DNA of 64,000 nucleotides, taken from Lepidurus packardi. Its lineage: Eukaryota; Arthropoda; Branchiopoda; Notostraca; Triopsidae. Of this stretch, positions 35,366 through 45,578 are shown in pieces. The stretch covers positions 1 to 64,000 of the forward strand of contig JAKZAN010000106.1 in assembly GCA_023053545.1 (NCBI GenBank), read 5' to 3'. The notes under the pieces are model-generated. The model saw only the letters and a list, made by a program, of their open reading frames with translations, ran no database searches and was not told where the DNA came from. Each line of letters starts with the position of its first letter. Positions within the stretch are counted from its first letter, which is position 1. A program made the translations under genes and the position numbers.

Positions 35366-35794
35366 TCAAGGCGTAACGCTGGAGCGTTCAATAGGCCGCG
35401 GCCGGCCATCGTCGCCAATGGCCACGTAAGTCAGATTGGCCTGCGTGACCTTGAGGTATTCGCGCTGGCGGCTAAAGCGCTCGGCATAAACCTCGACCTG
35501 CACCGTGACGGAGGTGTTGCCAATGCGCGTGACCTCGGCAAAAAACGAGAGGATGTCGCCCACGCGCACCGGCTGCTTGAAGATGAATTCGTTCACCGCC
35601 ACCGTCGCCATGCGGCCTTTGACGTGGCGGGCCGGCAGCACCGAGCCGGCCAAGTCGACCTGCGCCATGACCCAGCCGCCAAAAATGTCGCCGTTGGCAT
35701 TGCAGTCGGCCGGCATGGGAATGACCTTGAGCACCAGCTCGCGGTCAACGGGGAGCTGCACGGGGGCGGGCGTCAAGCTGGGATTCAAGGACAT
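35366..35794 (-). CDS. acyl-CoA thioesterase (YciA-type hotdog)
   Basis: This 142-residue hotdog protein of the YciA/BFIT group has MPADCNANGDIFGGWVMAQVDLAG, where the Asn/Asp pair marks the active site, and TVAVNEFIFKQPVRVGD. It hydrolyses short- to medium-chain acyl-CoAs. ATG 35794 was preferred over GTG 35800. It is divergent from the ABC exporter gene. Confidence 0.9.
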   Translation of the reverse strand: MSLNPSLTPAPVQLPVDRELVLKVIPMPADCNANGDIFGGWVMAQVDLAGSVLPARHVKGRMATVAVNEFIFKQPVRVGDILSFFAEVTRIGNTSVTVQVEVYAERFSRQREYLKVTQANLTYVAIGDDGRPRPIERSSVTP

Positions 35795-35845
35795 GGTCAC
35801 AATCGGTGAAGAGTTGATCTGCTACTTTTCCTTTGATTGTCCCCC

Positions 35846-37774
35846 ATGCGTTCTCATGCCTCCGCCAGCCACGCTGCAACCGACACCGCTGCCCCTGCTG
35901 GCACGGCGCCCGCAGCCACCCGCTCCGACTGGGACACCCTCCAGCGCCTCTTCCCCTATTTGTGGGACTACAAATGGCGCGTGATGGCGGCGCTGGCCTT
36001 CATGGTCGGCGCCAAGGTGGCCAACGTGGGGGTGCCGGTCTTGCTCAAGACGCTGGTGGACACCATGAACCCGGCGGCCGGCAACCCCGCCCAGGCTTTG
36101 CTGGTGGTGCCGGTGGCGCTGCTGCTGGCCTACGGCATGCTGCGCTTGTCCACCTCGCTGTTCACTGAACTGCGCGAGCTGGTGTTTGCCAAGGCCACCG
36201 AGGGCGCGGCGCGGCGCATTTCGCTGGAGGTGTTTCGTCACCTGCATGCGCTGAGCCTGCGCTTTCATTTGGAGCGCCAAACCGGCGGCATGACGCGCGA
36301 CATCGAGCGCGGCACGCGCGGTGTGCATTCGCTCATCTCGTATTCGCTCTACAGCATCATCCCCACGCTGATCGAGATCACGCTGGTGCTGACGCTGCTG
36401 GCCGTCAAGTTCGACGTCTGGTTTGCGGGCATCACCATCATCGCGCTGGTGCTCTACATTGCATTTACCGTCACCGTGACGGAGTGGCGCACCAAGTTCA
36501 GAAAGCAAATGAACGAGCTGGACTCGTCGGCCCACAGCCGGGCCATCGACTCGCTGCTGAACTACGAAACCGTCAAGTACTTCAACAACGAAGACTTTGA
36601 AGCGCGCCGCTACGACGACAACCTGGAGCGCTACCGCCGCGCCGCCGTCAAAAGCCAGACCACGCTGAGCGTGCTCAACACCGGCCAGCAGCTCATCATC
36701 GCCATTGGTTTGGTGGCCATGCTCTGGCGCGCCACCCAGGGCGTGGTGGACGGCCGCATGACGCTGGGCGACCTGGTGATGGTCAATGCCTTCATGATCC
36801 AGCTCTACATTCCGCTGGGGTTTTTGGGCGTCATCTACCGCGAGATCAAGCAAAGCCTGACCGACCTGGACAAGATGTTCACGCTGATGGAAAAAGAGCG
36901 CGAGATCGCCGACGAGCCCGGCGCCCAGCCGCTGGTCTTTGCCACCTTGCCCGGCCCCGCCGGCAGCGCCCCGGTGGACGCAGCGGTGCGCTTTGACAAC
37001 GTCAGCTTTGCCTACGAGGCCAGCCGCCCCATCTTGCACCACGTCAGTTTTGAGATCCCCGCTGGCAAGACCGTGGCCGTGGTCGGCTCGTCGGGCGCGG
37101 GCAAGTCCACGCTGGCGCGGCTCTTGTACCGCTTTTACGACGTGAGCAACCCGCAAGAAGGCGGGCGCATCACCATCGCGGGGCAAGACATCAAGCACGT
37201 CACGCAGTCCAGCGTGCGCCAGGCCATTGGCATCGTGCCGCAAGACACGGTGCTGTTCAACGACACGGTGGAATACAACATCGCTTACGGCAAGCCCGGT
37301 GCCAGCCGCGCCGAGGTTGAAGAAGCCGCCCGTGCTGCGCGCATTCACGACTTCATCAGCGCCACGCCCAAGGGCTACGCCACCATGGTCGGCGAGCGCG
37401 GGCTCAAGCTGTCGGGTGGCGAAAAGCAGCGCGTGGCGATTGCCCGCACCTTGCTGAAAAACCCACCGGTGGTGATTTTTGACGAAGCCACGTCGGCGCT
37501 GGACTCGGCCAACGAGCGCGCCATCCAGGCCGAGCTGCGCACCGCCGCCCAAAACAAGACCACGCTGGTGATTGCCCACCGTTTGTCGACCGTGGCCGAC
37601 GCGCACGAGATTTTGGTGATGGACGCTGGCCGCATCATCGAGCGCGGCAACCACGCCGCGCTGCTGGCGTTGCAGGGGCGCTATGCCGAGATGTGGGCCA
37701 TGCAACAGCAAGCCAGTGATCAGGCTCGTGAGCCGGGTGCTGAGCAGGCCATTGGTGAGCCCAGCGCTGCGTAG
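35846..37774 (+). CDS. ATM1/HMT-type ABC transporter, permease-ATPase fusion
   Basis: This 642-residue half-transporter has six N-terminal membrane helices and a C-terminal ATPase with Walker A GSSGAGKST (about residue 414), signature LSGGEKQR and Walker B VVIFDEATSALD. The NYETVKYFNNE segment and overall layout match ATM1/HMT1 exporters, which export glutathione-linked sulfur or metal conjugates. Substrate identity is inferred from family only. Confidence 0.92.
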   Translation: MRSHASASHAATDTAAPAGTAPAATRSDWDTLQRLFPYLWDYKWRVMAALAFMVGAKVANVGVPVLLKTLVDTMNPAAGNPAQALLVVPVALLLAYGMLRLSTSLFTELRELVFAKATEGAARRISLEVFRHLHALSLRFHLERQTGGMTRDIERGTRGVHSLISYSLYSIIPTLIEITLVLTLLAVKFDVWFAGITIIALVLYIAFTVTVTEWRTKFRKQMNELDSSAHSRAIDSLLNYETVKYFNNEDFEARRYDDNLERYRRAAVKSQTTLSVLNTGQQLIIAIGLVAMLWRATQGVVDGRMTLGDLVMVNAFMIQLYIPLGFLGVIYREIKQSLTDLDKMFTLMEKEREIADEPGAQPLVFATLPGPAGSAPVDAAVRFDNVSFAYEASRPILHHVSFEIPAGKTVAVVGSSGAGKSTLARLLYRFYDVSNPQEGGRITIAGQDIKHVTQSSVRQAIGIVPQDTVLFNDTVEYNIAYGKPGASRAEVEEAARAARIHDFISATPKGYATMVGERGLKLSGGEKQRVAIARTLLKNPPVVIFDEATSALDSANERAIQAELRTAAQNKTTLVIAHRLSTVADAHEILVMDAGRIIERGNHAALLALQGRYAEMWAMQQQASDQAREPGAEQAIGEPSAA

Positions 37775-37852
37775 GCCAGGGTTTTTGGCTCCAACCCATC
37801 AGGCTGGGCAGGCTGCTGGCTCGATGGCGCTGGCCCCCCTCGGTTTGCGTGC

Positions 37853-38267
37853 TTACTGGCTCTTGCCACAAGCGTGGCAAAAATGGGCCTCGGCTGGGAG
37901 TTTGATGCCGCAGGCGTTGCAAAATTTCCCCGCCGCCTCAGGCGCCACCGTCTGGCCGCCTTCTGGCGAAAGCAGGGCGAACTTTGGCGCGCCAGACTCC
38001 TTTCCCCAATGCGGCCAGAGCTTGCCCGGCTTCTCCGATGATGGCCAAGCGCCGTTGGTCTTCCCCAGCGTGGGGCGCCGCAATCACGCTCTGATTGTGA
38101 GCAAAATGGACCAGGCTGGCCGCAAGGGACTTGGCTTCGAGGTCCGTCGAAAAAAGAGCGGTCACTTGGCGCGAGGCGTCCTTTCCAAACACGATGGATT
38201 CCAGCCGGGTTCGCCACACCCGCAGCGTCATGGCTTCCACGCGCACGATCTCACTTTGCGTCTGCAT
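37853..38267 (-). pseudogene. zinc-ribbon protein, frameshifted
   Basis: A gene starting at ATG 38267 overlaps the upstream membrane-protein gene by 17 nt. Its first part (MQTQSEIVRVEAMTLRVW onward) shifts frame in the purine run around 37997-38007. The continuing frame ends with a double-CxxC zinc ribbon (FCNACGIKLPAEAHFCHACG) and a stop at 37853. The total length needs one base removed. The N-terminal half is not recognised. It is probably a partner of the membrane protein upstream. Confidence 0.6.
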
Positions 38268-39627
38268 TTGGCTGCTCAGCTGGTTCCCCCGTCCCAATCT
38301 GGCTCAGCTGGTAAGTGCCTTGCAACTCGACCCAGGTTATTGCTGAGCTGAAGTCAAACCGTCCCCAGAGGAGCGATGCATTGCGCAGACCGAAGGCGGC
38401 CACCATGGACAAAATAATGGCGGTGCCCAACAGGCTGATGGCGTTGCCCGCTAACGGTGAATACGGGTCAAAGCGGCCCATAAAGACAACAATGAGCAGG
38501 GTCGCGATACAGAGCAAGCCGGTGCAAATAATGTCCGACACGACGAGCCAGCGATGGATGGGACTGGCCAAGGCGGTGCCGAAATCCGGCACCGCCATCA
38601 CGGAACGCGGCACGGGCTGTGACTCCTCCATTAACTCGCCAGTGAAGCTGCCGCTTTTTTGCGTCAGCGGGGTTTGCGGTTGAACGCGGCTGTAACGCCT
38701 GTTGGGAATGCGTTCGGTCCATTGCTCTTGCATGAGCCTGTCGATTTCATCAATCAGTGCCGCTGGTGGGCCTTGCATGCTGACCCGCTCTAGCGCCGAG
38801 CTTGTGCGGGTTTGCGGTGGTGCATCGAGCTGAGCCAAGGTGGCCAGCATGGCCAGTGCCACGATGGCCAGCGAACCGAGGAGCAATGCAAATACCTGGG
38901 TGTGCAGGCCGAAGGTTCCAAGCGGGGGCAATTGGGCCCCCACCAAGGTGATGACCACAGGCGCCAGCACAGCGGCCAAGATCAGGAAAACGAGGTGCGA
39001 TGTTCCCAGGCTGGCTTGGTCATGCTGGGTGACGGGCCTTAGAAGGACAAAGACGCCGAAAAGACCGTACAGCAGTCCAACCCAGGGGCGCGTCGTCTCG
39101 TCGCCAAAGGCCCCCCAGGCACAAAGAAAGCTCACCAGCGTCAGCCCAAGCGCCGCCAAGTTGAAGAAGTGCATGCGGGCCTGATGCTGGAGGGCGCGCG
39201 GGGCAGTGATGAGGTGCGGAACCCGGTGATACAAAAGCCCTTCCAAGGCGCCCTTGGGTTCCGGGTAAGTCAGTGCCCCGTGGCGTATGGTTTCCTTCAG
39301 AGCCTCGGCCGCGCTTGAACCGCCATAGGTTCCATTGCTCAATTCCGGCGCCAGTGAATGGGGACGGCCGCGCCCAAAGAAGAAGCGCAAACGGCGCAAA
39401 CCATGAGCCAGCAGCCAGAAACTGCCCACAAAAAGACCGATGCTGCACATCAGGGCAACCGTGAAATGCAAGCCGGCGGTGGCTTGCGCCAAGCTGCGAG
39501 TTTGCAACAGCCCGTAGCAGCCACCGACCATCAGCACGGCCGCAGCCAAAAACATCAACCGATTTTGGAGGTTGTAAGGGTTGGGAACATCAAATGTTTT
39601 TGAATCGGAACTGTAGTCGTAGCCCAT
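38251..39627 (-). CDS. multi-pass membrane protein of unknown function
   Basis: This 458-residue protein has about eight hydrophobic helices: two near the N-terminus, four between residues ~155 and 285, and two near 375-430. A soluble segment of ~90 residues precedes the last pair. No enzyme motif was seen. GAAGGAG lies 7 nt before ATG 39627. It overlaps the downstream zinc-ribbon gene, suggesting a two-protein unit. I do not recognise the family. Confidence 0.7.
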   Translation of the reverse strand: MGYDYSSDSKTFDVPNPYNLQNRLMFLAAAVLMVGGCYGLLQTRSLAQATAGLHFTVALMCSIGLFVGSFWLLAHGLRRLRFFFGRGRPHSLAPELSNGTYGGSSAAEALKETIRHGALTYPEPKGALEGLLYHRVPHLITAPRALQHQARMHFFNLAALGLTLVSFLCAWGAFGDETTRPWVGLLYGLFGVFVLLRPVTQHDQASLGTSHLVFLILAAVLAPVVITLVGAQLPPLGTFGLHTQVFALLLGSLAIVALAMLATLAQLDAPPQTRTSSALERVSMQGPPAALIDEIDRLMQEQWTERIPNRRYSRVQPQTPLTQKSGSFTGELMEESQPVPRSVMAVPDFGTALASPIHRWLVVSDIICTGLLCIATLLIVVFMGRFDPYSPLAGNAISLLGTAIILSMVAAFGLRNASLLWGRFDFSSAITWVELQGTYQLSQIGTGEPAEQPNADAK

Positions 39628-39740
39628 GCATAACTCCTTCGTGATTCCGGCGAATTCTATAAGTGAAAGTAATACTTTTTGAGGAGTAGTTCGTGCGGCA
39701 GACGAACTCTGGGTGACTTGCCAGTCCGCATAATCCGTTC

Positions 39741-40695
39741 ATGGACACCAAATGGCTTGAAGACTTTGTCAGCTTGGCCGAGACCCGCAGCTTCAGCCGG
39801 TCTGCGCAGCTGCGGCACGTGACGCAGCCCGCGTTTTCGCGGCGCATCCAGGCGCTCGAAGCCTGGGCCGGCACCGACTTGGTGGACCGCAGCTCGTACC
39901 CCACGCGCCTGACGCCCGCCGGTCAGACCCTGTACGACCAGTCGCTGGAGATGCTCCAAGGCCTGCAGTCCACCCGCGCCATGCTGCGCGGCCACACGAC
40001 GGCGGGGCAAGACGTGGTGGAGTTTGCCGTGCCGCACACGCTGGCCCTGACGTTTTTCCCCGCCTGGGTGACGGCCTTGCGCACGCAGTTTGGCCCGCTC
40101 AAAAGCCGGCTGATTGCGCTGAACGTGCACGACGCGGTGCTGCGCTTGGTTGAAGGCAGCTGTGACGTGTTGATCGCCTACCACCACCCGTCGCAGCCGA
40201 TCGCGCTGGACCCCGCTCGCTACGAGATGATCACGTTGGGCCACGAGGTGCTGTCGCCCTATGCCCAGCCCGGGCCTGACGGCGAGCCGCTCTTTGCGCT
40301 GCCTGGGCAGGCCAATGCGCCCTTGCCCTATTTGGGTTACGCGCCTGGCGCTTATTTGGGCCGGGTGGTGGACGCGCTGCTGCAGCAAGCCCGCCAGCCG
40401 GTGCACTTGGACCGCGTGTACGAAACCGACATGGCCGAAGGCCTGAAGGTCATGGCGCTGGAAGGCCACGGCCTGGCCTTCCTGCCCACCAGCGCGGTCA
40501 AAAAAGAAGTGCGCACCCAAAAGCTGGTGTTGGCCGGCAGCGGGCTGGACATTGCGCTGGACATCCGGGCTTACCGGGAAAAGCCGCACGGCAAAGCCCC
40601 AGCACGCAGCCCGGCGCAGACCCCTTTGGGCCTTCTTGCAAGAGGCCTCCAGCGCACCAGGCGCGGCACAGGCCTTGGCTGCTGCGGGAACTTGA
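39741..40695 (+). CDS. LysR family transcriptional regulator (C-terminus frameshifted)
   Basis: This LysR regulator has the N-terminal helix-turn-helix (FVSLAETRSFSRSAQLRHVTQPAFSRRIQALE) and a substrate-binding effector domain. As given, the frame runs on to 40724 with an Arg-rich tail unlike the family. A family-like end (PLWAFLQEAS and on) lies one frame later and stops at 40693-40695, so one extra base near 40580-40615 is likely. It lies upstream of the amino-acid importer and may control it (inference). Confidence 0.85.
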
Positions 40696-40927
40696 GGCGG
40701 GCCAGCTTACGTGCAAGGTATTAGGCGGCGCGGAGACCGGGCGGCCTGATGCATTACAGTGCCGTAGCCGTGAAAAAACGGGCATGAAGCCTGCAGTAGC
40801 TCCCGTGAAGGCGGCGGCGTGCACCGAGTTGGCGCCCCCCAGTGGGGTAAACCTAGGGGTTTAAGCCTTGCCCAGTTGCCTAAAATCGCGCACGTTTTTC
40901 AATGCGTTAACCGAACCGGAGAATCTT

Positions 40928-41828
40928 GTGAAATTTCAAATTGCTGCCTTGTCCTCTTGCCTTGTTCGCCGTGGGTGCTGCCCAAGCACAAGCCACCGAC
41001 ATCCTTACCAAAGTCAAAGCTTCGGGCTCCGTGACCATGGGCGTGCGCGATTCGTCGGGCGCTTTGTCTTACACCCTGGGCGACGGCAAATACGCCGGCT
41101 ACCACGTTGAAGTTTGCCAACGCATCTTGGCCAACCTGGAAAAAGCCGCCGGCAAAAAGCTGGAAGTCAAATTCCAGCCCGTCACCTCACAAAACCGCAT
41201 TCCCCTGGTGCAAAACGGCACGGTTGACATCGAGTGCGGCTCCACCACCAACAACGCCACGCGCCAAAAAGACGTGTCGTTTGCGCTGACCACTTACGTG
41301 GAAGAAGTGCGCATTGCCACCAAGGTCAACTCCGGCATCACCTCGCTGGCCCAGCTCAATGGCCGCAACGTGGCCACCACCACCGGCACCACCTCGGTGC
41401 AGTTGCTGCGCAAGCACGAGCGCGCCACGGGCGTGGACTTCAAAGAAGTCTTTGGCAAGGACCACGCCGAGAGCTTCTTGCTGCTCGAGTCGGGCCGCGC
41501 TGACGCCTTCGTGATGGACGGCCAAATCTTGGCCGGCAACATCGCCACCGCCAAGAACCCCGCCGACTTCCGCTTGGTGGGCGAGGTCATCAGCGTCGAG
41601 CCGATCGCCATCATGCTGCGCAAGGACGACACAGCCTTCAAGAAAATGGCTGACGACACCATCCGTGACCTGATCAAGACCGGCGAGCTGGCCAAGATGT
41701 ACGACAAGTGGTTTGTGCAACCCATCCCACCGAAGAACACCAAGGTCGGCCTGCCTGCCAGCGACGCCACCAAAGCCGCTTGGGCCATGCCTAACGACAA
41801 GCCTGTCGAAGAGTACGCCAAGAAGTAA
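40928..41828 (+). CDS. polar amino-acid ABC transporter substrate-binding protein (signal peptide frameshifted)
   Basis: This periplasmic glutamate/aspartate-type receptor (GltI-like) has a mature domain from ATDILTKVKASGSVTMGVRDSS, then YTLGDGKYAGYHVEVCQ, the VDIECGSTTNNATRQKDVSF signature and GTTSVQLLRKHE. GGAGA precedes GTG 40928, which starts a normal signal peptide, but the frame changes at about 40950 inside it. The mature part is intact in the next frame. One extra base would explain this. It is the first gene of the importer operon. Confidence 0.87.
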
Positions 41829-41880
41829 GTTCAACACGGCAGCCTGAGGCTCAGGCTGCACTTTGAACCGATCTGTCGGT

Positions 41881-41912
41881 GACCCCGCTCGGGCTTGTCC
41901 AGCGGGGTTTTT
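41881..41912 (+). terminator. intercistronic terminator-like hairpin
   Basis: ACCCCGCT and AGCGGGGT arms with a T run lie between the receptor gene and the permeases. This fits partial termination that keeps receptor mRNA in excess. Confidence 0.7.
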
Positions 41913-41966
41913 ATTTGTGGCGCCCAAAAGGCGTATTTGTTAATTTTTTTGCAGCCTGGAGCACGC

Positions 41967-42686
41967 ATGACTTGGGATTGGCAGGTTTTCCTCAACGACG
42001 ACGGCAGCGGCCGAACCTACCTCGAATGGATGTTCGACGCCTGGGGCTGGACGCTGGCCGTGGCCGGCTGCGCCTGGGTCGTGGCCATGGCCCTGGGCGG
42101 TGTGATCGGCACTTTGCGCACCTTGCCCAACAGCCCCGTGCTGGTGCGCTTGGGCAATGCCTGGGTCGAGCTGTTTCGCAACATTCCGCTCTTGGTGCAA
42201 ATCTTCATTTGGTACTTTGTGGTGCCCAAGATGTTCCCGGCCATGCAGCAAGTGCCTGGCTTTGTGTTGGTGGTGTTTGCGCTGGGCTTTTTCACCTCGG
42301 CGCGGATTGCCGAGCAGGTGCGCGCCGGCGTGCAGGCCCTCCCGCGCGGCCAGCGCTACGCGGGCATGGCCTTGGGCCTGACCACCGCGCAGACCTACCG
42401 CTTTGTGATTTTGCCGATGGCGCTGCGCATGATCTTGCCGCCGCTGACCAGCGAGTCCATGAACCTCTTGAAAAACTCCTCCGTCGCGTTTGCCGTGTCT
42501 ATCGCTGAACTCACCATGTTCGCCATGCAGGCCCAAGAAGAAACCTCACGCGGCATCGAGGTGTACTTGGCCGTCACAGCGCTGTACGCGGTGTCGGCCT
42601 TTGCGGTCAACCGCATCATGGCCTGGGTCGAGCGGCGCATGCGCATTCCCGGCCATGTGGTGGCTGGCGTGAGTGGGGGGCACTGA
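41967..42686 (+). CDS. amino-acid ABC transporter permease (GltJ-type)
   Basis: This 239-residue inner-membrane permease has several helices and the HisMQ/GltJ-type motif RAGVQALPRGQRYAGMALGLTTAQTYRFVILPMALR, which contacts the ATPase. ELFRNIPLLVQIFIWYF is the classic N-terminal signature. GGAG precedes the ATG. Confidence 0.92.
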   Translation: MTWDWQVFLNDDGSGRTYLEWMFDAWGWTLAVAGCAWVVAMALGGVIGTLRTLPNSPVLVRLGNAWVELFRNIPLLVQIFIWYFVVPKMFPAMQQVPGFVLVVFALGFFTSARIAEQVRAGVQALPRGQRYAGMALGLTTAQTYRFVILPMALRMILPPLTSESMNLLKNSSVAFAVSIAELTMFAMQAQEETSRGIEVYLAVTALYAVSAFAVNRIMAWVERRMRIPGHVVAGVSGGH

Positions 42687-42687
42687 C

Positions 42688-43374
42688 ATGTTTGGTCTTG
42701 ACCTGAGTTTTGTGAGCTGGGACATCATGTCCAAGTTCGTCCTCAAAGGCTTTGCCTTCAGCGTGCAACTGACCATCGTCGCCACCCTTGGCGGCATCTT
42801 GCTGGGCACCGTGCTGGCGCTGATGCGTTTGTCTGGCATCAAGCTGCTGGCGCTGCCCGCTACCTTCTACGTCAACGGCATGCGTTCGGTGCCGCTGGTG
42901 ATGGTGATCCTGTGGTTCTTCTTGCTCATGCCCAGCAGCTTTTTTGCGCTGATCCCAGGCGGCGCCAACAACCGCGCCGAGATCTCGGCCATCATCACCT
43001 TCATCGCGTTTGAAGCGGCCTACTTCAGCGAGATCATGCGCGCCGGTATCCAGTCCATCTCCAACGGGCAGGTCAACGCGGGCCGCGCGCTGGGCATGAC
43101 GTATGCGCAAAACATGCGCCTGATCGTCTTGCCGCAAGCCTTTCGCAACATGCTGCCGGTGCTGCTCACGCAGACCATCATCTTGTTCCAGGACACCTCG
43201 CTGGTTTACGCCATTGGCGCTTACGACCTGCTCAAGGGCCTGAGCACCGCCGGCAAGATTTACGGCCGCCCCGAAGAAGCCTACCTGCTGGCCGCCGTCA
43301 TTTACTTTGCCGTCTGTTTTGGCTTGTCCTACTTGGTCAAGAAGCTGCAAAACAAGATCGCCATCATTCGCTAA
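42688..43374 (+). CDS. amino-acid ABC transporter permease (GltK-type)
   Basis: The second permease subunit has 228 residues. It shows [18 protein letters not shown] and the coupling motif [36 protein letters not shown]. The ATG lies directly after the GltJ-type stop, indicating coupled translation and heterodimer assembly. Confidence 0.92.
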   Translation: MFGLDLSFVSWDIMSKFVLKGFAFSVQLTIVATLGGILLGTVLALMRLSGIKLLALPATFYVNGMRSVPLVMVILWFFLLMPSSFFALIPGGANNRAEISAIITFIAFEAAYFSEIMRAGIQSISNGQVNAGRALGMTYAQNMRLIVLPQAFRNMLPVLLTQTIILFQDTSLVYAIGAYDLLKGLSTAGKIYGRPEEAYLLAAVIYFAVCFGLSYLVKKLQNKIAIIR

Positions 43375-43402
43375 GCAACCGATTTCCCGTGAAAGAAAAA
43401 CC

Positions 43403-44140
43403 ATGATTGAACTCAAGGACGTCTCCAAGTGGTATGGCCCGGTGCAAGTGCTCAACGGCTGCACCACCAGCATCAAAAAAGGCGAAGTGGTGGTGGTCTG
43501 CGGCCCCTCGGGCTCGGGCAAGTCCACGCTCATCAAGACCATCAACGCGCTCGAACCCTTCCAAAAAGGCGAGATCTACGTGGACGGCCAAGCCGTGCAC
43601 GACCCCAAGACCGACCTGCCCAAGCTGCGCAGCCGCGTGGGCATGGTGTTCCAGAACTTTGAGCTGTTCCCGCACCTGAGCGTGACGGAAAACCTGACGC
43701 TGGCCCAGGTGCGCGTGCTGGGCCGCCCGCTGGACGAAGCCCAAAAACACGGCCTCAAGTACCTGGACCGCGTGGGCCTGATGGCGCACAAAGACAAGTT
43801 CCCCGGCCAACTCTCCGGCGGCCAGCAGCAACGCGTGGCCATCGCCCGCGCCCTGAGCATGGACCCGATTGCCATGCTGTTTGACGAACCCACCTCCGCC
43901 CTCGACCCCGAAATGGTCGGCGAAGTGCTGGACTGCATGATGGGCTTGGCCGTCGAGGGCATGACCATGATGGTCGTCACCCACGAAATGGGCTTTGCCC
44001 GCAAAGTCGGCAGCCGCGTGATCTTCATGGACGTGGGCGGCCGCATTCTGGAAGACTGCTCCAAAGACGAGTTCTTCAACCACCCCGAAAACCGCCAGCC
44101 GCGCACCAAAGACTTCTTGAACAAGATCTTGGCGCACTGA
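43403..44140 (+). CDS. amino-acid ABC transporter ATP-binding protein (GltL-type)
   Basis: This 245-residue ATPase has Walker [11 protein letters not shown]-loop [10 protein letters not shown], signature LSGGQQQR, Walker [12 protein letters not shown] and the switch His in [10 protein letters not shown]. It energises the importer encoded by the three preceding genes. The protein ends just before a strong terminator. Confidence 0.94.
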   Translation: MIELKDVSKWYGPVQVLNGCTTSIKKGEVVVVCGPSGSGKSTLIKTINALEPFQKGEIYVDGQAVHDPKTDLPKLRSRVGMVFQNFELFPHLSVTENLTLAQVRVLGRPLDEAQKHGLKYLDRVGLMAHKDKFPGQLSGGQQQRVAIARALSMDPIAMLFDEPTSALDPEMVGEVLDCMMGLAVEGMTMMVVTHEMGFARKVGSRVIFMDVGGRILEDCSKDEFFNHPENRQPRTKDFLNKILAH

Positions 44141-44164
44141 GCCAAGGGCGGCGCAAAACGGCAA

Positions 44165-44196
44165 CGGGCCATGCGGCAACGCATGGCCCGTTTTTT
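44165..44196 (+). terminator. Rho-independent terminator of the importer operon
   Basis: A long GC-rich stem (CGGGCCATGCG with CGCATGGCCCG), a GCAA loop and a six-T run. Confidence 0.93.
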
Positions 44197-44249
44197 CGAT
44201 CAGCCTAATCACATCAAAGCTGGCGCTAGCGCCATAGAATTACTTCCCA

Positions 44250-44626
44250 ATGCCTTGTCCATTTTGCAATCTCCCATCTGAACGAATAGAGTCTTCAAAC
44301 GATTCGGGAGTTGTGGTCAAGGACGCCTATCCAGTTTCGCCGGGGCACACCCTGGTCATTCCGCACAGGCACGTCGGTTCATTTTTTGATCTGACCGCTG
44401 GCGAGCGAACCGACTTGCTGAACCTGCTTGATCTGGCAAAAACGAATTTGTTGCGAGATTTAGGCCCGCAGGGTTTCAATGTCGGAATCAACGATGGACC
44501 TGTCGCAGGTCAAACCGTTCCACACCTTCACATCCACTTGATCCCCCCGCTTTGAGGGTGATGTGGTTGATCCTCGTGGCGGTGTGCGTTGGGTGGATAC
44601 CCGAGAATGCGAAGTACTGGTCATGA
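44250..44626 (+). pseudogene. HIT family hydrolase, two frameshifts
   Basis: This histidine-triad protein has the N-terminal zinc-type CPFCN motif, then GHTLVIPHRHVGSFFDLT, and the catalytic triad HLHIHLIP. The frame stops at 44555. Removing one C from the run at ~44542 and one G near ~44597 restores the usual ending (FEGDVVDPRGGVRWV then IPENAKYW) and a stop at 44624-44626. HIT proteins hydrolyse nucleotide phosphoramidates or dinucleotides. The stop overlaps the next ATG (ATGA), so it is the first gene of a three-gene accessory operon. Confidence 0.8.
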
Positions 44627-45578
44627 CAGAGATCGATTCGCAAAAAATCCGGACGTTTTTTGAAGGGATTCGGCGCGCCCCCGGACCAGATGCCGGTTAT
44701 GCGCCCCACAAGCCGTTGCTATTGCTAATGGCATTGGCGCGGGTACAGCGTGGCCTGCCTCGACTTTTTACTTTTACAGAGGTTGAGCCAGAGTTCAAGC
44801 AGTTGCTGACGGAGTTCGGTCCGTCGAACGCGCCGTCAACCAGGAACATGCCCTTTTTGGTTTTTGCGAATGACAGTCAGGGTCAACTGTGGACCTTGCA
44901 ATTGCAGAGTCACTCGCTCATCATCCTCGGGGCGCGGCTCCCGGTGTTACAGCACTCCGTCAGCCCGGGGTAGAAGGTGGATTCAGTCCCGAGGTGGAGC
45001 GGGCTCTGACGGCAGACCCTGCCTTGGTGGTCGATCTTGCTCGACAACTGCTTGATAGCTCTTTCCCTGAGTCCCTACATGAAGACATCACAGCCGCCGT
45101 TGGCTTGGACTTGACGGTTCGTGGTCATGGAGCCCGCGACTTAACGCCGGAATACTTGGTGGGGAATCGACCCCGGAGAGACAAGACTTTCCGGGATCGC
45201 GTGTTGCGGGCCTATGAATACCGCTGCTGCATTTGCGGTTTTGATCTGAGGCTTGGGCACTTGCCTGCCGGCCTGGAGGCTGCACACATTCAGTGGCACA
45301 CCTTCGGTGGCCCGGACATAGAGCCCAATGGGTTGTCGCTTTGCGCCTTGCACCACAAACTGTTCGATCTCGGTGTACTGACAGTAGAGCCTGCTTCTTT
45401 AAAGGTTCTCTACAGCGAACATGCCCTTGGCGGGATCTCGTGGGATACTGGTGAACTTCGTTATCACGGCCAAGACTTGCTGATGCCGGTCATAAAGGAG
45501 GCCCAGCCTTCATCCCAATTTCTCTCTTGGAACTGGCGTAACGTTTTTAAAAAGGAGGCTCGCCGGCTTTCTTCTTGA
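44623..45578 (+). pseudogene. phosphorothioate-DNA-binding-type HNH restriction endonuclease, one frameshift
   Basis: The N-terminal half (APHKPLLLLMALARVQRGLP, FTEVEPEFKQLLTEFGP) resembles the sulfur-binding domain of McrA-like enzymes that recognise phosphorothioated DNA. The C-terminal half has VLRAYEYRCCICGFDLRLG and the HNH core EAAHIQWHTFGGPD...NGLSLCALHHKLFD. The two halves are in different frames; a missing base near 44970 (a G run) joins them. It would cut DNA carrying phosphorothioate or related modification. No dnd/ssp modification genes are in the window. Its TGA overlaps the next start as TTGA. Confidence 0.8.

Noticed and set aside
44250..44555. HIT protein ending at 44555 as a natural short form
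   Set aside because: The family C-terminal motif continues in two further frames straight after the stop, so a frameshift explains it better.
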